Shown: positions 50,923-59,371, numbered from the stretch's first letter. The stretch is 64,000 nucleotides of DNA from Pseudanabaena sp. SR411 (GCF_002251945.1 NZ_NDHW01000045.1:1-64000); one strand, 5' to 3'. The notes: generated by a model from the letters alone, not told the origin. Program-made: numbers and translations.

Positions 50923-51999
50923 CTAGATCGGCTGAAAATTCGCCGAATCCGCTAAAAACCCACGCAATCGTCGCGAAATTAGTTCTCGACTTCCCATTCT
51001 CCGCCCAAGCTCTTTTTCCAAAGCTCCCACTGGTGTGAGGTTTTGCGGCGCACGGGGATCGCGGGTGGGATGTGAGGCATATTGAGGAATTAAATAGGTG
51101 CTTTGATCAGCGATCGCCTTAGCTCGTTCAAGGGGAATTGCACCATCCAGATCGATGCGAATAATCCCATGTAAGTCGTGATAGCCCAGCTTTTTATAGT
51201 TCAAATCTTTACTACCCGATCGCAAATACCAACTGAGATTGGAGCCATGGGTATTGGAAATCCGAAAAATCGGTGTGCGCTCTCCCACTTTTAGCGATCG
51301 CATGACTTGGGCATTGTCTCCTTTCAGATAAGCTTTACCCATCGTTTTGACATAGCCAATCGTATCGTAGGGAGTTTGATAAACCCGATAGAGCAAGGGC
51401 CCATCGCGGACAATCAGCGTATTCTCTTTAATTAATTCTTTATCCAAAGAGAGGGCATTAGCAATCCGTAGTTCTTCATCAAGCATTTCCCCTTGCACTA
51501 GTTGAGAAGGCGTATCTGGTTGATTGTTACTACTAGTCAAACAGCGATCGTATTTTAAATCACCTCGACCACTGACAGGACAAGGAATTGACGTGACAGG
51601 AGGAATGAGATTTCCACCCAGAGCAATAATCCTTGTTACTTCCGTTGCTACACATTTAGCTCTACTGATCGTGCGATCGACCAACACCGCCCCTACTGAA
51701 ATCGTTGCAAAAGCTCCATACAAAATCTCATCATCTCGCCTCCCCAAAAAGCTAGCATCAAGGCGCAAACGTCCATCTATAAACAAAATTTGATGAGGAA
51801 GTTCGGGGGCGATCGCTGCCCTGATTGGTTGCCATTCGCCATTGCTAAACTCAACTTCAGTATTTACCTTGTCACTAGTAGGGATTTCTTCGGGATTGAT
51901 GCTGACAGGTGCATCGTAGCCCATACTCCAAGGTTCTAGGCGAATGTTATATTCGCTCCAAAAGTTTTCTGCTAGTGGTTTTACAAGGTTAGTAACCAT
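50923..51999 (-). CDS. NurA-like nuclease domain protein
   Basis: The 358-residue protein has the NurA-type layout: ILFIDGRLRLDASFLG (metal-binding Asp, about 71-86), VATEVTRIIALG, ENTLIVRDGPLLYR (second Asp, about 198), TMGKAYLK, and HGIIRIDLDGAIPLERAKAIADQ near 290. NurA nucleases resect DNA ends together with the HerA ATPase; herA is not in the window. Spacing between the motifs is larger than in archaeal NurA. The C-terminus ELGRRMGSRELISRRLRGFL is common to cyanobacterial members. Moderate confidence. Confidence 0.6.
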   Translation of the reverse strand: MVTNLVKPLAENFWSEYNIRLEPWSMGYDAPVSINPEEIPTSDKVNTEVEFSNGEWQPIRAAIAPELPHQILFIDGRLRLDASFLGRRDDEILYGAFATISVGAVLVDRTISRAKCVATEVTRIIALGGNLIPPVTSIPCPVSGRGDLKYDRCLTSSNNQPDTPSQLVQGEMLDEELRIANALSLDKELIKENTLIVRDGPLLYRVYQTPYDTIGYVKTMGKAYLKGDNAQVMRSLKVGERTPIFRISNTHGSNLSWYLRSGSKDLNYKKLGYHDLHGIIRIDLDGAIPLERAKAIADQSTYLIPQYASHPTRDPRAPQNLTPVGALEKELGRRMGSRELISRRLRGFLADSANFQPI

Positions 52000-52058
52000 A
52001 GAAATAACCTATTCAAATAGGAATGAATTATACAGGAGCAAGCTATTAATGCAACACG

Positions 52059-52134
52059 CTATAAGAGTCCGCACTTTGTGCCGACTCTTATAGCAATTCA
52101 CAAAAGTGTGATCACGCTTTTGTGAATTGCTATA
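52059..52134. repeat. Two overlapping hairpins, the second with TATAGCAA ends
   Basis: CTATAAGAGTC / GACTCTTATAG around CGCACTTTGTGCC (52059-52093), then TATAGCAATTCACAAAAGTG around TGATCAC and back to GAATTGCTATA (52089-52134). The second is the family-1 hairpin 2 with the family-2-like TATAGCAA ends, i.e. a mixed form. Confidence 0.65.
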
Positions 52135-52209
52135 AGTTGTTTAAATTCTTGTTGCTGTTGCTCATTCCTTTCTTGGTAATCCCTTCTCAGCCTAAAAATT
52201 GACATTAAA

Positions 52210-52260
52210 ACCCAATAATTAGGGGTGCGGCGCAAAGCGCCGCACCCCTAATTATTGGGT
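52210..52260. repeat. Perfect hairpin, GGCGC-AAA-GCGCC core
   Basis: ACCCAATAATTAGGGGTGCG and GCGC, triloop AAA, then the full complement. About 24 bp without mismatch. Confidence 0.75.
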
Positions 52261-52306
52261 GGGAAAAAGTTATATAGCAACGCAAGAGATAGCTCTGACA
52301 AATCAA

Positions 52307-52357
52307 AACCCAAAAGACGAGTGGCGGCGCTTCGCGCCGCCACTCGTCTTTTGGGTT
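52307..52357. repeat. Perfect hairpin, GGCGC-TTC-GCGCC core
   Basis: AACCCAAAAGACGAGTGGCG and GCGC, triloop TTC, then the complement. About 24 bp without mismatch. Confidence 0.75.
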
Positions 52358-52374
52358 ACAAAACTTACACTGTA

Positions 52375-52477
52375 TAAGTAGATGGGCTTAATTAATTACA
52401 AACTCAAACCCGTAAGGTTGCGCTCCGCAGGGGCGTAACCTTACGGGTTTGGCTAATTTATTCTGCACAGGTACTTA
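52375..52477. repeat. Family-5 hairpin element, diverged ends
   Basis: TAAGTAGATGGGCTTAATTA at the left, centre AAACCCGTAAGGTTGCG / CGTAACCTTACGGGTTT, right end GCACAGGTACTTA. Together with the preceding hairpins it fills 52000-52520, a 520-base stretch without any gene that I can support. Confidence 0.6.
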
Positions 52478-52520
52478 GCTTAGAAAAAGACTAGATATAT
52501 ACTTAGTTTTTTCTGATCTG

Positions 52521-53693
52521 TTAGTATTTTGGAACTGAAGGATCGATCTGATCGCTCCATGCGTTGATACCACCTTGTACATTGATCCCATCAATGCCAG
52601 CCTGTTTGAGAATGCCCAAAGCCTTCATCGATCGCCCACCCATTTTGCAATGCGCGATCAACTTATGCCCATTAAGCAAGGCTCTAACTTTTTCTACACC
52701 ATTGCCATTTTCGATTTCTGGCAAAGGTACTAGTACAGTGTTCGGAATTCTGCCAATTTCCCATTCATTAGGGTTACGGACATCAATGATTACATAGTCT
52801 GATGCACCAGCATCAATGATTTCCTTGAGGTCTTTAACCGTAATTTCAGCGATCGCTTTTTGTGATTCCATTTCAGTCTCTTTTTGTTGAGGAATACCAC
52901 AGAACATCTGGTAATCAATCAATTCTTCGATTACAGGACGGACTGGGTTAGGACGCAGCTTGAGTTCGCGGAAAGTCATCTTTAAGGCATCGTAAAGTAA
53001 CAAACGCCCACTCAGAGTATTTCCCTGTCCTAGAATGATCTTGACAGTTTCAGTAGCTTGGATCACCCCAATGATTCCAGGGAGAATCCCTAACACGCCA
53101 CCTTCAGCGCAGGAGGGAACCAATCCTGGTGGTGGTGGTTCTGGATAGAGATCGCGATAGTTGGGACCACCTTCATAATTGAAGACAGTTGCTTGTCCTT
53201 CAAAGCGGAAAATTGAGCCGTAGACATTAGGCTTATTAAGCAATACGCAAGCATCATTGACGAGATAGCGCGTAGGGAAGTTATCCGTACCATCGACAAC
53301 AATGTCATAGGGAGCCATGATCTCTAAAGCATTGGCTGAGGATAACTGCGTATTGTATAAATCAATTTGGCAATGGGGGTTGATTTCCAAGATCCTCGCT
53401 TTTGCCGATTCGATCTTGGGTTTACCGACCCAGCTAGTGCCATGAATGACTTGACGCTGAAGATTGGAGGTATCCACCACATCGAAGTCCACGATGCCAA
53501 TACGTCCGATCCCTGCGGCAGCAAGGTATAACAACAAAGGCGCACCCAAGCCACCCGTACCGATGCACAGTACGCTGGCAGCCTTGAGGCGCTTTTGTCC
53601 TTCTACGCCAACCTCAGGCAAGATCAGGTGACGGGAGTAGCGCTCGTAGTCATCTTGGGTGAGTTGAATCGAATTTGGGTCTGGGTTGAGCAT
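52521..53693 (-). CDS. moeB: Sulfur-carrier adenylyltransferase with rhodanese domain (MoeB/MoeZ type)
   Basis: The 390-residue protein (start MLNPDPNSIQLTQDDYERYSRHLILPEVGVEGQ) has a ThiF/MoeB adenylation domain with VLCIGTGGLGAPLLLYLAAAGIG (ATP-binding), DNFPTRYLVNDAC and SCAEGGVLGILPG. It ends with a rhodanese domain (YVIIDVRNPNEWEIGRIPNTVLVPL, active Cys in IAHCKMGGRS). It activates MoaD- or ThiS-like carriers for molybdopterin, thiamin or cysteine synthesis. A longer frame to 53822 enters a repeat and is unlikely. Confidence 0.92.
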   Translation of the reverse strand: MLNPDPNSIQLTQDDYERYSRHLILPEVGVEGQKRLKAASVLCIGTGGLGAPLLLYLAAAGIGRIGIVDFDVVDTSNLQRQVIHGTSWVGKPKIESAKARILEINPHCQIDLYNTQLSSANALEIMAPYDIVVDGTDNFPTRYLVNDACVLLNKPNVYGSIFRFEGQATVFNYEGGPNYRDLYPEPPPPGLVPSCAEGGVLGILPGIIGVIQATETVKIILGQGNTLSGRLLLYDALKMTFRELKLRPNPVRPVIEELIDYQMFCGIPQQKETEMESQKAIAEITVKDLKEIIDAGASDYVIIDVRNPNEWEIGRIPNTVLVPLPEIENGNGVEKVRALLNGHKLIAHCKMGGRSMKALGILKQAGIDGINVQGGINAWSDQIDPSVPKY

Positions 53694-53786
53694 GATTAAA
53701 TAAATCGCACTTTGAATGCGTAAGCGATCGCTTACGCTGGTTTGGCGTGTTTTTGTATTTCTATTGTAGTTTCCTAGTTTACGCTT

Positions 53787-53877
53787 TAAGTAGCTAGACG
53801 CAATTAAAAAACTATGGCGCACGCTGCGCGTGCGCCATAGTTTTTGGCTCTGGTTTTTAATTATGCTCAGCTACTTA
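53787..53877. repeat. Family-5 hairpin element
   Basis: TAAGTAGCTAGACGCAATTA, then a perfect stem AAAACTATGGCGCACGC / GCGTGCGCCATAGTTTT, then GGCTCTGGTTTTTAATTATG and right end CTCAGCTACTTA. Outer bases TA on both sides. Confidence 0.75.
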
Positions 53878-53988
53878 ATGCAATGTTGTATCTTTGTTGC
53901 AGTTGGTTTAACTGCCATAACTACGATCTAAGATTTACAAAAGTTTAGATTGCAAAAAATTAAAGTGTGACTGAATCCACGCAGTATT

Positions 53989-54252
53989 ATGGAGCTTATG
54001 GATACCCCTTACATTTACTACATTCCGATTTACCCTGATGATGATAATTGCGAAACTCTGATGCACTTATTCATCGGTAAGCCCGGACTAGACAACGAAA
54101 TCCTCACCCTATTAGAAACCCTTGACAATCGTGAACATGAGGGCGAAGCCGTAGACTATGTTCACGAGCTAGAAGAAAAGTTTGATTTAAAGCGAGTTTC
54201 AGTTAGGTTTTTGCCGCGAAAACGCGATCGCGCAGTGCCAATTATGACTTGA
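53989..54252 (+). CDS. Small acidic protein, unknown function
   Basis: The 87-residue product reads MELMDTPYIYYIPIYPDDDNCETLMHLFIGKPGLDNEILTLLETLDN... then EAVDYVHELEEKFDLKRVSVRFLP and a basic tail. It is mixed alpha/beta in look and has no known motif. Codon use fits the neighbours. The ATG at 54001 (MDTPY) is an alternative start. It is followed by two hairpins. Confidence 0.55.
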   Translation: MELMDTPYIYYIPIYPDDDNCETLMHLFIGKPGLDNEILTLLETLDNREHEGEAVDYVHELEEKFDLKRVSVRFLPRKRDRAVPIMT

Positions 54253-54253
54253 G

Positions 54254-54285
54254 CCATAAAGTTCTTGCTTTGAAAGAACTTTATG
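54254..54285 (+). terminator. Hairpin after the small acidic protein
   Basis: CCATAAAGTTCTT pairs with AAGAACTTTATGG around a GCTTTGA loop. Confidence 0.6.
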
Positions 54286-54315
54286 GTCAGTGCCTGCGGT
54301 GCTGACCATAACAAC

Positions 54316-54368
54316 AAAGCCCAAAGAGTATGACAGTGCAAAGCACCGCCAATACTCTTTGGGCTTTT
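54316..54368. terminator. Hairpin with GCAAAGC centre
   Basis: AAAGCCCAAAGAGTAT pairs with ATACTCTTTGGGCTTT; inner GACAGTGCAAAGCACCGCC; followed by TTTATAG. Confidence 0.6.
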
Positions 54369-54474
54369 TATAGTGATATCCCCACTTCGGTTAATTTCTG
54401 TAAAGTTGACCTAGCTTGTAAAATTAGAATGGATGTAAGAAAAATTGTAGATGTAAGTAAAGCAGAGCATTAAA

Positions 54475-54798
54475 ATGGCATTTTTTGATTCTGAAATTGT
54501 TCAACATGAAGCCCGCAATCTATTTCAAGATTATCAAGCCTTAACTCAGCTTGGCGGTAGTTATGGCAAGTTTGATCGCGAAGGCAAAATTCTCTTTATT
54601 GAAAAAATGGAAGAGATGATGGATCGCTATAAAATTTTTATGAAGCGGTTTGAATTATCCGATGACTTTATGGCGCAGATGACCCTCAAGCAATTGGAAA
54701 ATCAGTTGGGCAATTTTGGCATTACGCCCCAGCAAATGTTTGACCAGATGAACATAACTCTTGAAAAAATGAAGTCTGAACTTGAACTTCATAATTAG
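54475..54798 (+). CDS. DUF1825 family protein
   Basis: The 107-residue all-helical protein MAFFDSEIVQHEARNLFQDY then QALTQLGGSYGKFDREGKIL and FIEKMEEMMDRYKIFMKRFELSDDF...TLKQLENQLGNFGITPQQMFDQM is a clear member of DUF1825, a cyanobacterium-specific family of unknown function. Single gene; the next gene is convergent with 21 bases between stops. Confidence 0.9.
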   Translation: MAFFDSEIVQHEARNLFQDYQALTQLGGSYGKFDREGKILFIEKMEEMMDRYKIFMKRFELSDDFMAQMTLKQLENQLGNFGITPQQMFDQMNITLEKMKSELELHN

Positions 54799-54819
54799 CT
54801 AATGGCTCGTAGCTTTTAG

Positions 54820-55557
54820 CTATTGGCTTTTAAATTGCGGGCGTGCAATCACAATTACACCACGCACTGTCATTTTACTGGTGGCAAGAGTGGCGATCGC
54901 TTCGCGGATAGTTGCACCAGTCGTATAGATATCATCAAATAGAATTACCGATCGCGAGTTTGTCCGTTGAGAAACTTGGGCTGAGGGAACTGTAAAGGCT
55001 TTAGATAAATTTTGCTCACGCTCTTGGATAGTCTTGGTTTGCATTTGCGCTTTAGTATCTTTGACCCGTTGCAACAGTTGGGGAGTGCATTGCATTGCGG
55101 TCAGATCACAAAAACGACGGGCGAGAATTTCAGCTTGGTTAAATCCTCGCGATTTTAATTTGTTGTCATGGAGAGGAATCGGAACCACTGCTAGTTTTTT
55201 ATAATTTTGAGTAAATTCCCTAGTATCTGGCGATCGCTTCCATCTTTCAGCGATTTTTTCGGCAATCAGTTCCATAATTTCAGGATGATTTTCATATTTG
55301 CTAGCAGCGATGCCCCGCTTCAATGTGCCATCGTAAATTCCCCAGCTATAAAGTGGAATCTTTGGGTCAATGGGATAATCTTTTTGTAAAAATTCTGGTG
55401 ATTGATAAGCAGTTATTTGCCGATCGCAGTCTTTGCATAAAATGCGATCGGCAGGACGTTTGCATAATGGACAATTAGCTTGCCAAAGTGAATCTGTAAC
55501 GACATTTGCTAAGCGATCAATCCTTAAACCTTTGCTAATTGATGTGAACCAGTTCAT
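54820..55557 (-). CDS. comF: ComF-family phosphoribosyltransferase-like protein
   Basis: From ATG 55557 (MNWFTSISKGLRI) the product has 245 residues: a double zinc-ribbon start (ANCPLCKRPADRILCKDCDRQ, CxxC...CxxC), PLYSWGIYDGTLKRGIAASKYENHPE, VPIPLHDNKLKSRGFNQAEILARRF, and the PRTase motif SVILFDDIYTTGATI. ComFC proteins take part in DNA uptake during natural transformation. The longer frame to 55644 crosses a hairpin and is not preferred. Confidence 0.9.
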   Translation of the reverse strand: MNWFTSISKGLRIDRLANVVTDSLWQANCPLCKRPADRILCKDCDRQITAYQSPEFLQKDYPIDPKIPLYSWGIYDGTLKRGIAASKYENHPEIMELIAEKIAERWKRSPDTREFTQNYKKLAVVPIPLHDNKLKSRGFNQAEILARRFCDLTAMQCTPQLLQRVKDTKAQMQTKTIQEREQNLSKAFTVPSAQVSQRTNSRSVILFDDIYTTGATIREAIATLATSKMTVRGVIVIARPQFKSQ

Positions 55558-55576
55558 GATTTTTGGATAATCGCTT

Positions 55577-55615
55577 AATAGAGAGTTGCGGCGCTTCGCG
55601 CCGCAACTCTCTATT
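55577..55615. terminator. Perfect hairpin, GGCGC-TTC-GCGCC core
   Basis: AATAGAGAGTTGCGGCGC and its full complement around TTC, followed by GTTTTTTT. It lies between ndhN and comF (minus strand). Confidence 0.75.
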
Positions 55616-55620
55616 GTTTT

Positions 55621-55714
55621 TTTGACTAAAAAGCTAGGCAGCAACTGCTTGTTTAAGCGGTTGCCAATTTGACTAAAAAGCTAGGCAGCAACTGCTTGTT
55701 TAAGCGGTTGCCAA
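55621..55714. repeat. 47-base tandem duplication covering the 3' end of ndhN
   Basis: TTTGACTAAAAAGCTAGGCA through TTGCCAA occurs at 55621-55667 and again, identical, at 55668-55714. The second copy contains the last codons of ndhN (QPLKQAVAA-stop); the first is a free-standing duplicate downstream. Confidence 0.9.
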
Positions 55715-56130
55715 GTGACTTGGCGATCGCTAGCAGTTTCAATCACGATTTTTACACGCGGATCTTGATCGGGGATCTGGCTGAGTGTCTCTAACTCTTG
55801 CCTAGAGAGATATTTACCTTCAATCAGCCACACGACTAAACCCTTGGACTTTGCGGGTAAAGCATTGAGTCGAAATTGGATCGCAGGCGGAATAAAATAT
55901 GTGCGAATTTCAGTTTTGCCAAGGTGAGAGGGACGCACACCATGAACATCCGTTAGATAACTACTTATATCGCCTAAACCACGCGCCGTAATGAAGAGAA
56001 TTTCATAACCTGCGTTCTTCAAGCGCAGTTGGTAGCGACCTTCATAACCACCTTCAGGAGGAACGCGCATTGCTAAAGCACCTGCTTTCTCTAGGTCTTT
56101 GACAATTTTATCGGTTGCAATCAAGGGCAT
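55681..56130 (-). CDS. ndhN: NAD(P)H-quinone oxidoreductase subunit N
   Basis: The 149-residue protein DLEKAGALAMRVPPEGGYEG then RYQLRLKNAGYEILFITARG, LGDISSYLTDVHGVRPSHLG and LPAKSKGLVVWLIEGKYLSRQELETL matches NdhN, an oxygenic-phototroph-specific subunit of NDH-1 in the thylakoid membrane arm, used for cyclic electron flow and CO2 uptake. The length fits the family (about 150-160). A direct duplication follows its stop. Confidence 0.95.
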   Translation of the reverse strand: MPLIATDKIVKDLEKAGALAMRVPPEGGYEGRYQLRLKNAGYEILFITARGLGDISSYLTDVHGVRPSHLGKTEIRTYFIPPAIQFRLNALPAKSKGLVVWLIEGKYLSRQELETLSQIPDQDPRVKIVIETASDRQVTWQPLKQAVAA

Positions 56131-56176
56131 GGTGACATCCTAGGCTAAATGATAAATATACAGCTAACAGTATTTT

Positions 56177-56244
56177 ATACCAAAACACAAAATGACTACA
56201 CCATTTTGTGTTTTTAAAACCCTTACTGGGTTTGGTTTTTAATC
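56177..56244. repeat. Family-1 repeat, truncated
   Basis: ATACCAAAACACAAAATGAC...CCATTTTGTGTTTTTAAAAC then CCTTACTGGGTTTGGTTTTT; the second hairpin is replaced by an unrelated one (56251-56293). Confidence 0.7.
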
Positions 56245-56250
56245 CATACC

Positions 56251-56293
56251 TAGAAAGCAAAAGGATGCGCTTCGCGCATCCTTTTGCTTTCTA
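56251..56293. terminator. Perfect hairpin after the zinc-ribbon gene
   Basis: TAGAAAGCAAAAGGATGCGC and its complement around TTC. A further GCGCAAAGCGC motif follows at 56305-56318. Confidence 0.7.
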
Positions 56294-56322
56294 AAAATTT
56301 GTCCAGCGCAAAGCGCCGCATA

Positions 56323-56706
56323 TCAGTCAACAACTTGGACATCAATATCAATCGTGCCTGGTGGGGTAAGCCGTACAAATTTATTTTGCTGTTCTTGCAA
56401 GGGTTCGCCACAGCTAGGGCATTGAAACTGACTTGACTTTGAAGCATTAAAAGTCGCAGCACATACAGGACAATCTGCGGTAATGATGCTGCGCTTAATC
56501 CACCATTGCAAACCCAAAAAGGAAACTACAGGGACAACTGTAACTAGACCAATCAAGATGAAGAAGGAGTTAACCAACCAGCCTAGCCCGATCGCACTAA
56601 AAGCCCAAAAAACAAGCATAGTCGTCAGCCAAAAGCGCACACCTGACCAGCGATCGCCACCACCACCGCCATTGGGAAAATTATTGCCAAATGTGTAGTA
56701 TTTCAT
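56323..56706 (-). CDS. Membrane protein with C-terminal zinc ribbon, unknown function
   Basis: The 127-residue protein starts MKYYTFGNNFPNGGGGGDRW, has two membrane helices (FWLTTMLVFWAFSAIGLGWLV and FFILIGLVTVVPVVSFLGLQWW) and a zinc ribbon CPVCAATF...FQCPSCGEPL (CxxC and CxxC, about 80-102). The tail IDIDVQVVD is conserved in look. Similar proteins occur in cyanobacteria and plastids; function unknown. Single gene. Confidence 0.7.
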   Translation of the reverse strand: MKYYTFGNNFPNGGGGGDRWSGVRFWLTTMLVFWAFSAIGLGWLVNSFFILIGLVTVVPVVSFLGLQWWIKRSIITADCPVCAATFNASKSSQFQCPSCGEPLQEQQNKFVRLTPPGTIDIDVQVVD

Positions 56707-56839
56707 GAGTTTCAGTCCCTGTATTTACCCTTTATTTGCATGTAGCGATCGTAACACTCTTATCTGATCTTGCCCTTCTGTCCTTGGGTATGGTTAACCA
56801 TAAAATCAAATCCCTTTAGGGGTTTAGCTGTAAAAAACT

Positions 56840-56883
56840 AAGAAGAGAGGGGGGCATCTCGAAGCGCTGCCCCCTCTCTTCTT
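56840..56883. terminator. Hairpin upstream of ktrB
   Basis: AAGAAGAGAGGGGGGCA pairs with TGCCCCCTCTCTTCTT around TCTCGAAGCGC. Confidence 0.6.
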
Positions 56884-56959
56884 GATTTGCATAGTTTATA
56901 TTTCCAATGATCGCTATAGAATTAATTTTGTAACTTCTGGATATATTTGCGGAATCAAC

Positions 56960-58294
56960 GTGAACCCTGCTAGAACAATTTGTCTTGGCTTCTTGGCTGT
57001 AATCACTTTCGGGGCATTTTTACTAATGCTACCTCTATCTTCTAGCAGTGGTAATTGGTCTAATCCAATAACTTCTCTGTTTACATCCACCTCGGCTGTG
57101 TGTGTTACAGGGCTATCCGTAGTTGATGTGGGTAAATTTTATTCCTTCTGGGGACAACTATTTTTAGTGGTATTAGTCCAAGTAGGCGGTTTGGGCTATA
57201 TGACGGCAACTTCCGTGCTAATGATACTAATTGGGCGTAGGTTTAGTCTGCGTGACAAAGTGACCTTGCAACAGTCCCTAGATACCACTGGCATTCGTGG
57301 AGGACTGCAATTGGTAAAGTCAATCATTGCCGTGACCATGCTGTTTGAACTAACTGGAGTATTGGTTCTAATTCCCATCTTTAATCAAAAGATGAGCTTC
57401 ATCGATAGCGTTTGGCAAGCAATTTTTCATAGTGTCAATGCTTTTAACAACGCGGGATTTAGCCTCTTTACCGATAACTTAATGAGTTATGTGAATACAC
57501 CAGTAGTCAGCATTATTATCGGCTTACTGATTATCTTTGGTGGTATTGGCTATCAGGTGATTTTAGAAGGATATCTATGGTTAAGAACCAAATTTTCACG
57601 CGATCGCGAATATATCTCCTTTAGCCTAACTTTTTGTGTTGCCGTTAGTACGACGATCGCCTTGCTATTGTTTGGAACTATATTTTTCTGGTTAACAGAG
57701 TTTAATAATAGTGAAACTTTAGGCAAACTACCATTGTTTGATCAGATTATCGGTGCTTGGTTTCAGTCGGTAACTACGCGCACGGCTGGGTTTAATACGA
57801 TTGATAATGGCAAAATGACTGTAACTGGGATATTTATCACGATCGCCCTCATGTTTATTGGGGCAAGCCCTGGTGGTACGGGTGGCGGTATTAAAACCAC
57901 TACAGCAAGAATTTTAGCTAGCTGTACGAGTGCCGCTTTGCAAGGTCGGGATGAGGTGACAATTTACAAGCTCCAAGTCCCAAATGGTCTGATTTTAAAG
58001 GCTGTTGGTGTGGCTGTGGGTTCATTGTTTACCGTGATTTGCTCAACAGGTTTACTATCGCTGACCGATCGCAATATCAGCTTTATTAGTATCCTGTTTG
58101 AAGCAACTTCCGCCTTTGCGACAGTAGGCTTATCCACAGGGATTACATCCTCTTTGTCTTGGGCAGGACAACTTGTAATAATTGCAACCATGTATATTGG
58201 GAGAGTTGGCATATTACTACTGATGGCAGCGATCTTTACTGATACCCGTCCGAGTCTGATTAAATATCCTAAAGAGTCAATGCTAGTCGGTTGA
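56960..58294 (+). CDS. ktrB: Ktr/Trk-type potassium (sodium-dependent) channel subunit KtrB
   Basis: The membrane protein of about 444 residues has the four pore-loop repeats: TSTSAVCVTGLSVVDVG, HSVNAFNNAGFSLF, TTRTAGFNT and ATSAFATVGLSTG, each with the selectivity-filter Gly. GASPGGTGGGIKTTT is the intramembrane gate loop. It imports K+ with KtrA. Start taken as GTG 56960 (MNPARTICLGFLAV) since the upstream codons are repeat-derived; a TTG at 56882 is possible. The regulatory subunit gene follows 140 bases later. Confidence 0.9.
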   Translation: MNPARTICLGFLAVITFGAFLLMLPLSSSSGNWSNPITSLFTSTSAVCVTGLSVVDVGKFYSFWGQLFLVVLVQVGGLGYMTATSVLMILIGRRFSLRDKVTLQQSLDTTGIRGGLQLVKSIIAVTMLFELTGVLVLIPIFNQKMSFIDSVWQAIFHSVNAFNNAGFSLFTDNLMSYVNTPVVSIIIGLLIIFGGIGYQVILEGYLWLRTKFSRDREYISFSLTFCVAVSTTIALLLFGTIFFWLTEFNNSETLGKLPLFDQIIGAWFQSVTTRTAGFNTIDNGKMTVTGIFITIALMFIGASPGGTGGGIKTTTARILASCTSAALQGRDEVTIYKLQVPNGLILKAVGVAVGSLFTVICSTGLLSLTDRNISFISILFEATSAFATVGLSTGITSSLSWAGQLVIIATMYIGRVGILLLMAAIFTDTRPSLIKYPKESMLVG

Positions 58295-58353
58295 ACTCCT
58301 AAAGACATTTCTACGTGCTGTTTTTAGTAATATATAAAATTAAAGCAGCATTA

Positions 58354-58396
58354 GATTTTACTAAAAGCTTTGCCTAGAAAAGCCTTTAGTAAAATC
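58354..58396. repeat. Imperfect hairpin between ktrB and ktrA
   Basis: GATTTTACTAAAAGC pairs with GCCTTTAGTAAAATC, loop about 12 bases. Could tune ktrA expression. Confidence 0.5.
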
Positions 58397-58433
58397 CACC
58401 ATCACAGCACAATGCAGAATACAGGAAAATTTT

Positions 58434-59210
58434 GTGGATATATCTTCTTTGAGTTTTTTTCGCAGCCTACGCCATGAGAATAAGCAATTTGCCGTGATTG
58501 GCTTAGGTCGATTTGGAAGATCGGTATGTTCTACTCTTGATCGATTGGGGCATGAAGTATTGGCTGCTGACAAAGATGAAGAGAGTGTTTCTAACGTTCG
58601 AGCCAATAACCTAGCAGCCCATTGCATTCAGTTAGATTCCACTAATCCACTCGCTCTTAAAGAATCTGGCATTCTCGAAATTGATACGGTGATTGTGGCG
58701 ATCGGTAATTTTTTAGAAGAGAGTATTATTACCACTCTCAATGTCAAAGAAGCAGGTGTAAAACATGTAATTGCCAAGGCTTCATCAGAAGTCCATGGCA
58801 CATTGCTGAAAAAAGTGGGAGCCGATCTCGTTGTTTATCCTGAAGCAGAAATGGGGAGGGCTTTGGCGCGATCACTTACGCAGCGAGGAATTCTAGAACG
58901 CTTTGAACTCGATCCAGATAATAGTATTGTCGAAGTGATGGTTCCTGAAGAATTTGACGGTAAAACGATTCTCGAACTAAAGCTACGTGGTCACTATGGT
59001 GTAAATGTGATTGCTGTGAGTCATGATCAAAAATTTGAAATTAACCCCGATCCTAATCAAAAGCTCCTCAAAGGATCAGCGATCGTGGTGATTGGTAGTA
59101 ACAAAAATATTAGTCGTCTTCCTATTTCCTGTGATTTGTTTAATACCGATGGAACTTCTGTAACCACTCAGTTACCATTTCATCAATCATCAGAAGTCAA
59201 GCTCAAATAG
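58434..59210 (+). CDS. ktrA: Potassium uptake regulatory subunit KtrA (RCK protein)
   Basis: The 258-residue protein has an N-terminal Rossmann RCK_N domain FAVIGLGRFGRSVCSTLDRLGHEVLAADKDEESV (about 19-52) and a RCK_C domain (SIVEVMVPEEFDGKTILELKLRGHYGVNVIAV..., about 160-230). It binds nucleotides at GLGRFG and gates KtrB in a cytosolic ring. In other bacteria RCK_C domains bind c-di-AMP, whose synthase cdaA is in this window. Start is GTG 58434. Confidence 0.92.
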   Translation: MDISSLSFFRSLRHENKQFAVIGLGRFGRSVCSTLDRLGHEVLAADKDEESVSNVRANNLAAHCIQLDSTNPLALKESGILEIDTVIVAIGNFLEESIITTLNVKEAGVKHVIAKASSEVHGTLLKKVGADLVVYPEAEMGRALARSLTQRGILERFELDPDNSIVEVMVPEEFDGKTILELKLRGHYGVNVIAVSHDQKFEINPDPNQKLLKGSAIVVIGSNKNISRLPISCDLFNTDGTSVTTQLPFHQSSEVKLK

Positions 59211-59260
59211 AAAAAGATAGAAATGTCATTTGTCTCAGGTTTAATGGCTGGTTCAGATCT

Positions 59261-59299
59261 AATAGAGGATGACGGTGCTTTGCGCCGCCATCCTCTATT
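59261..59299. terminator. Hairpin after ktrA
   Basis: AATAGAGGATGACGGTGC pairs with GCGCCGCCATCCTCTATT around TTT with one bulge. Confidence 0.65.
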
Positions 59300-59371
59300 G
59301 GGAGGTATTTTCCCAGATGCGTAAGCAATTTATACTTTGGGATCACTTGACACTGTTTATGCTCACATCTT

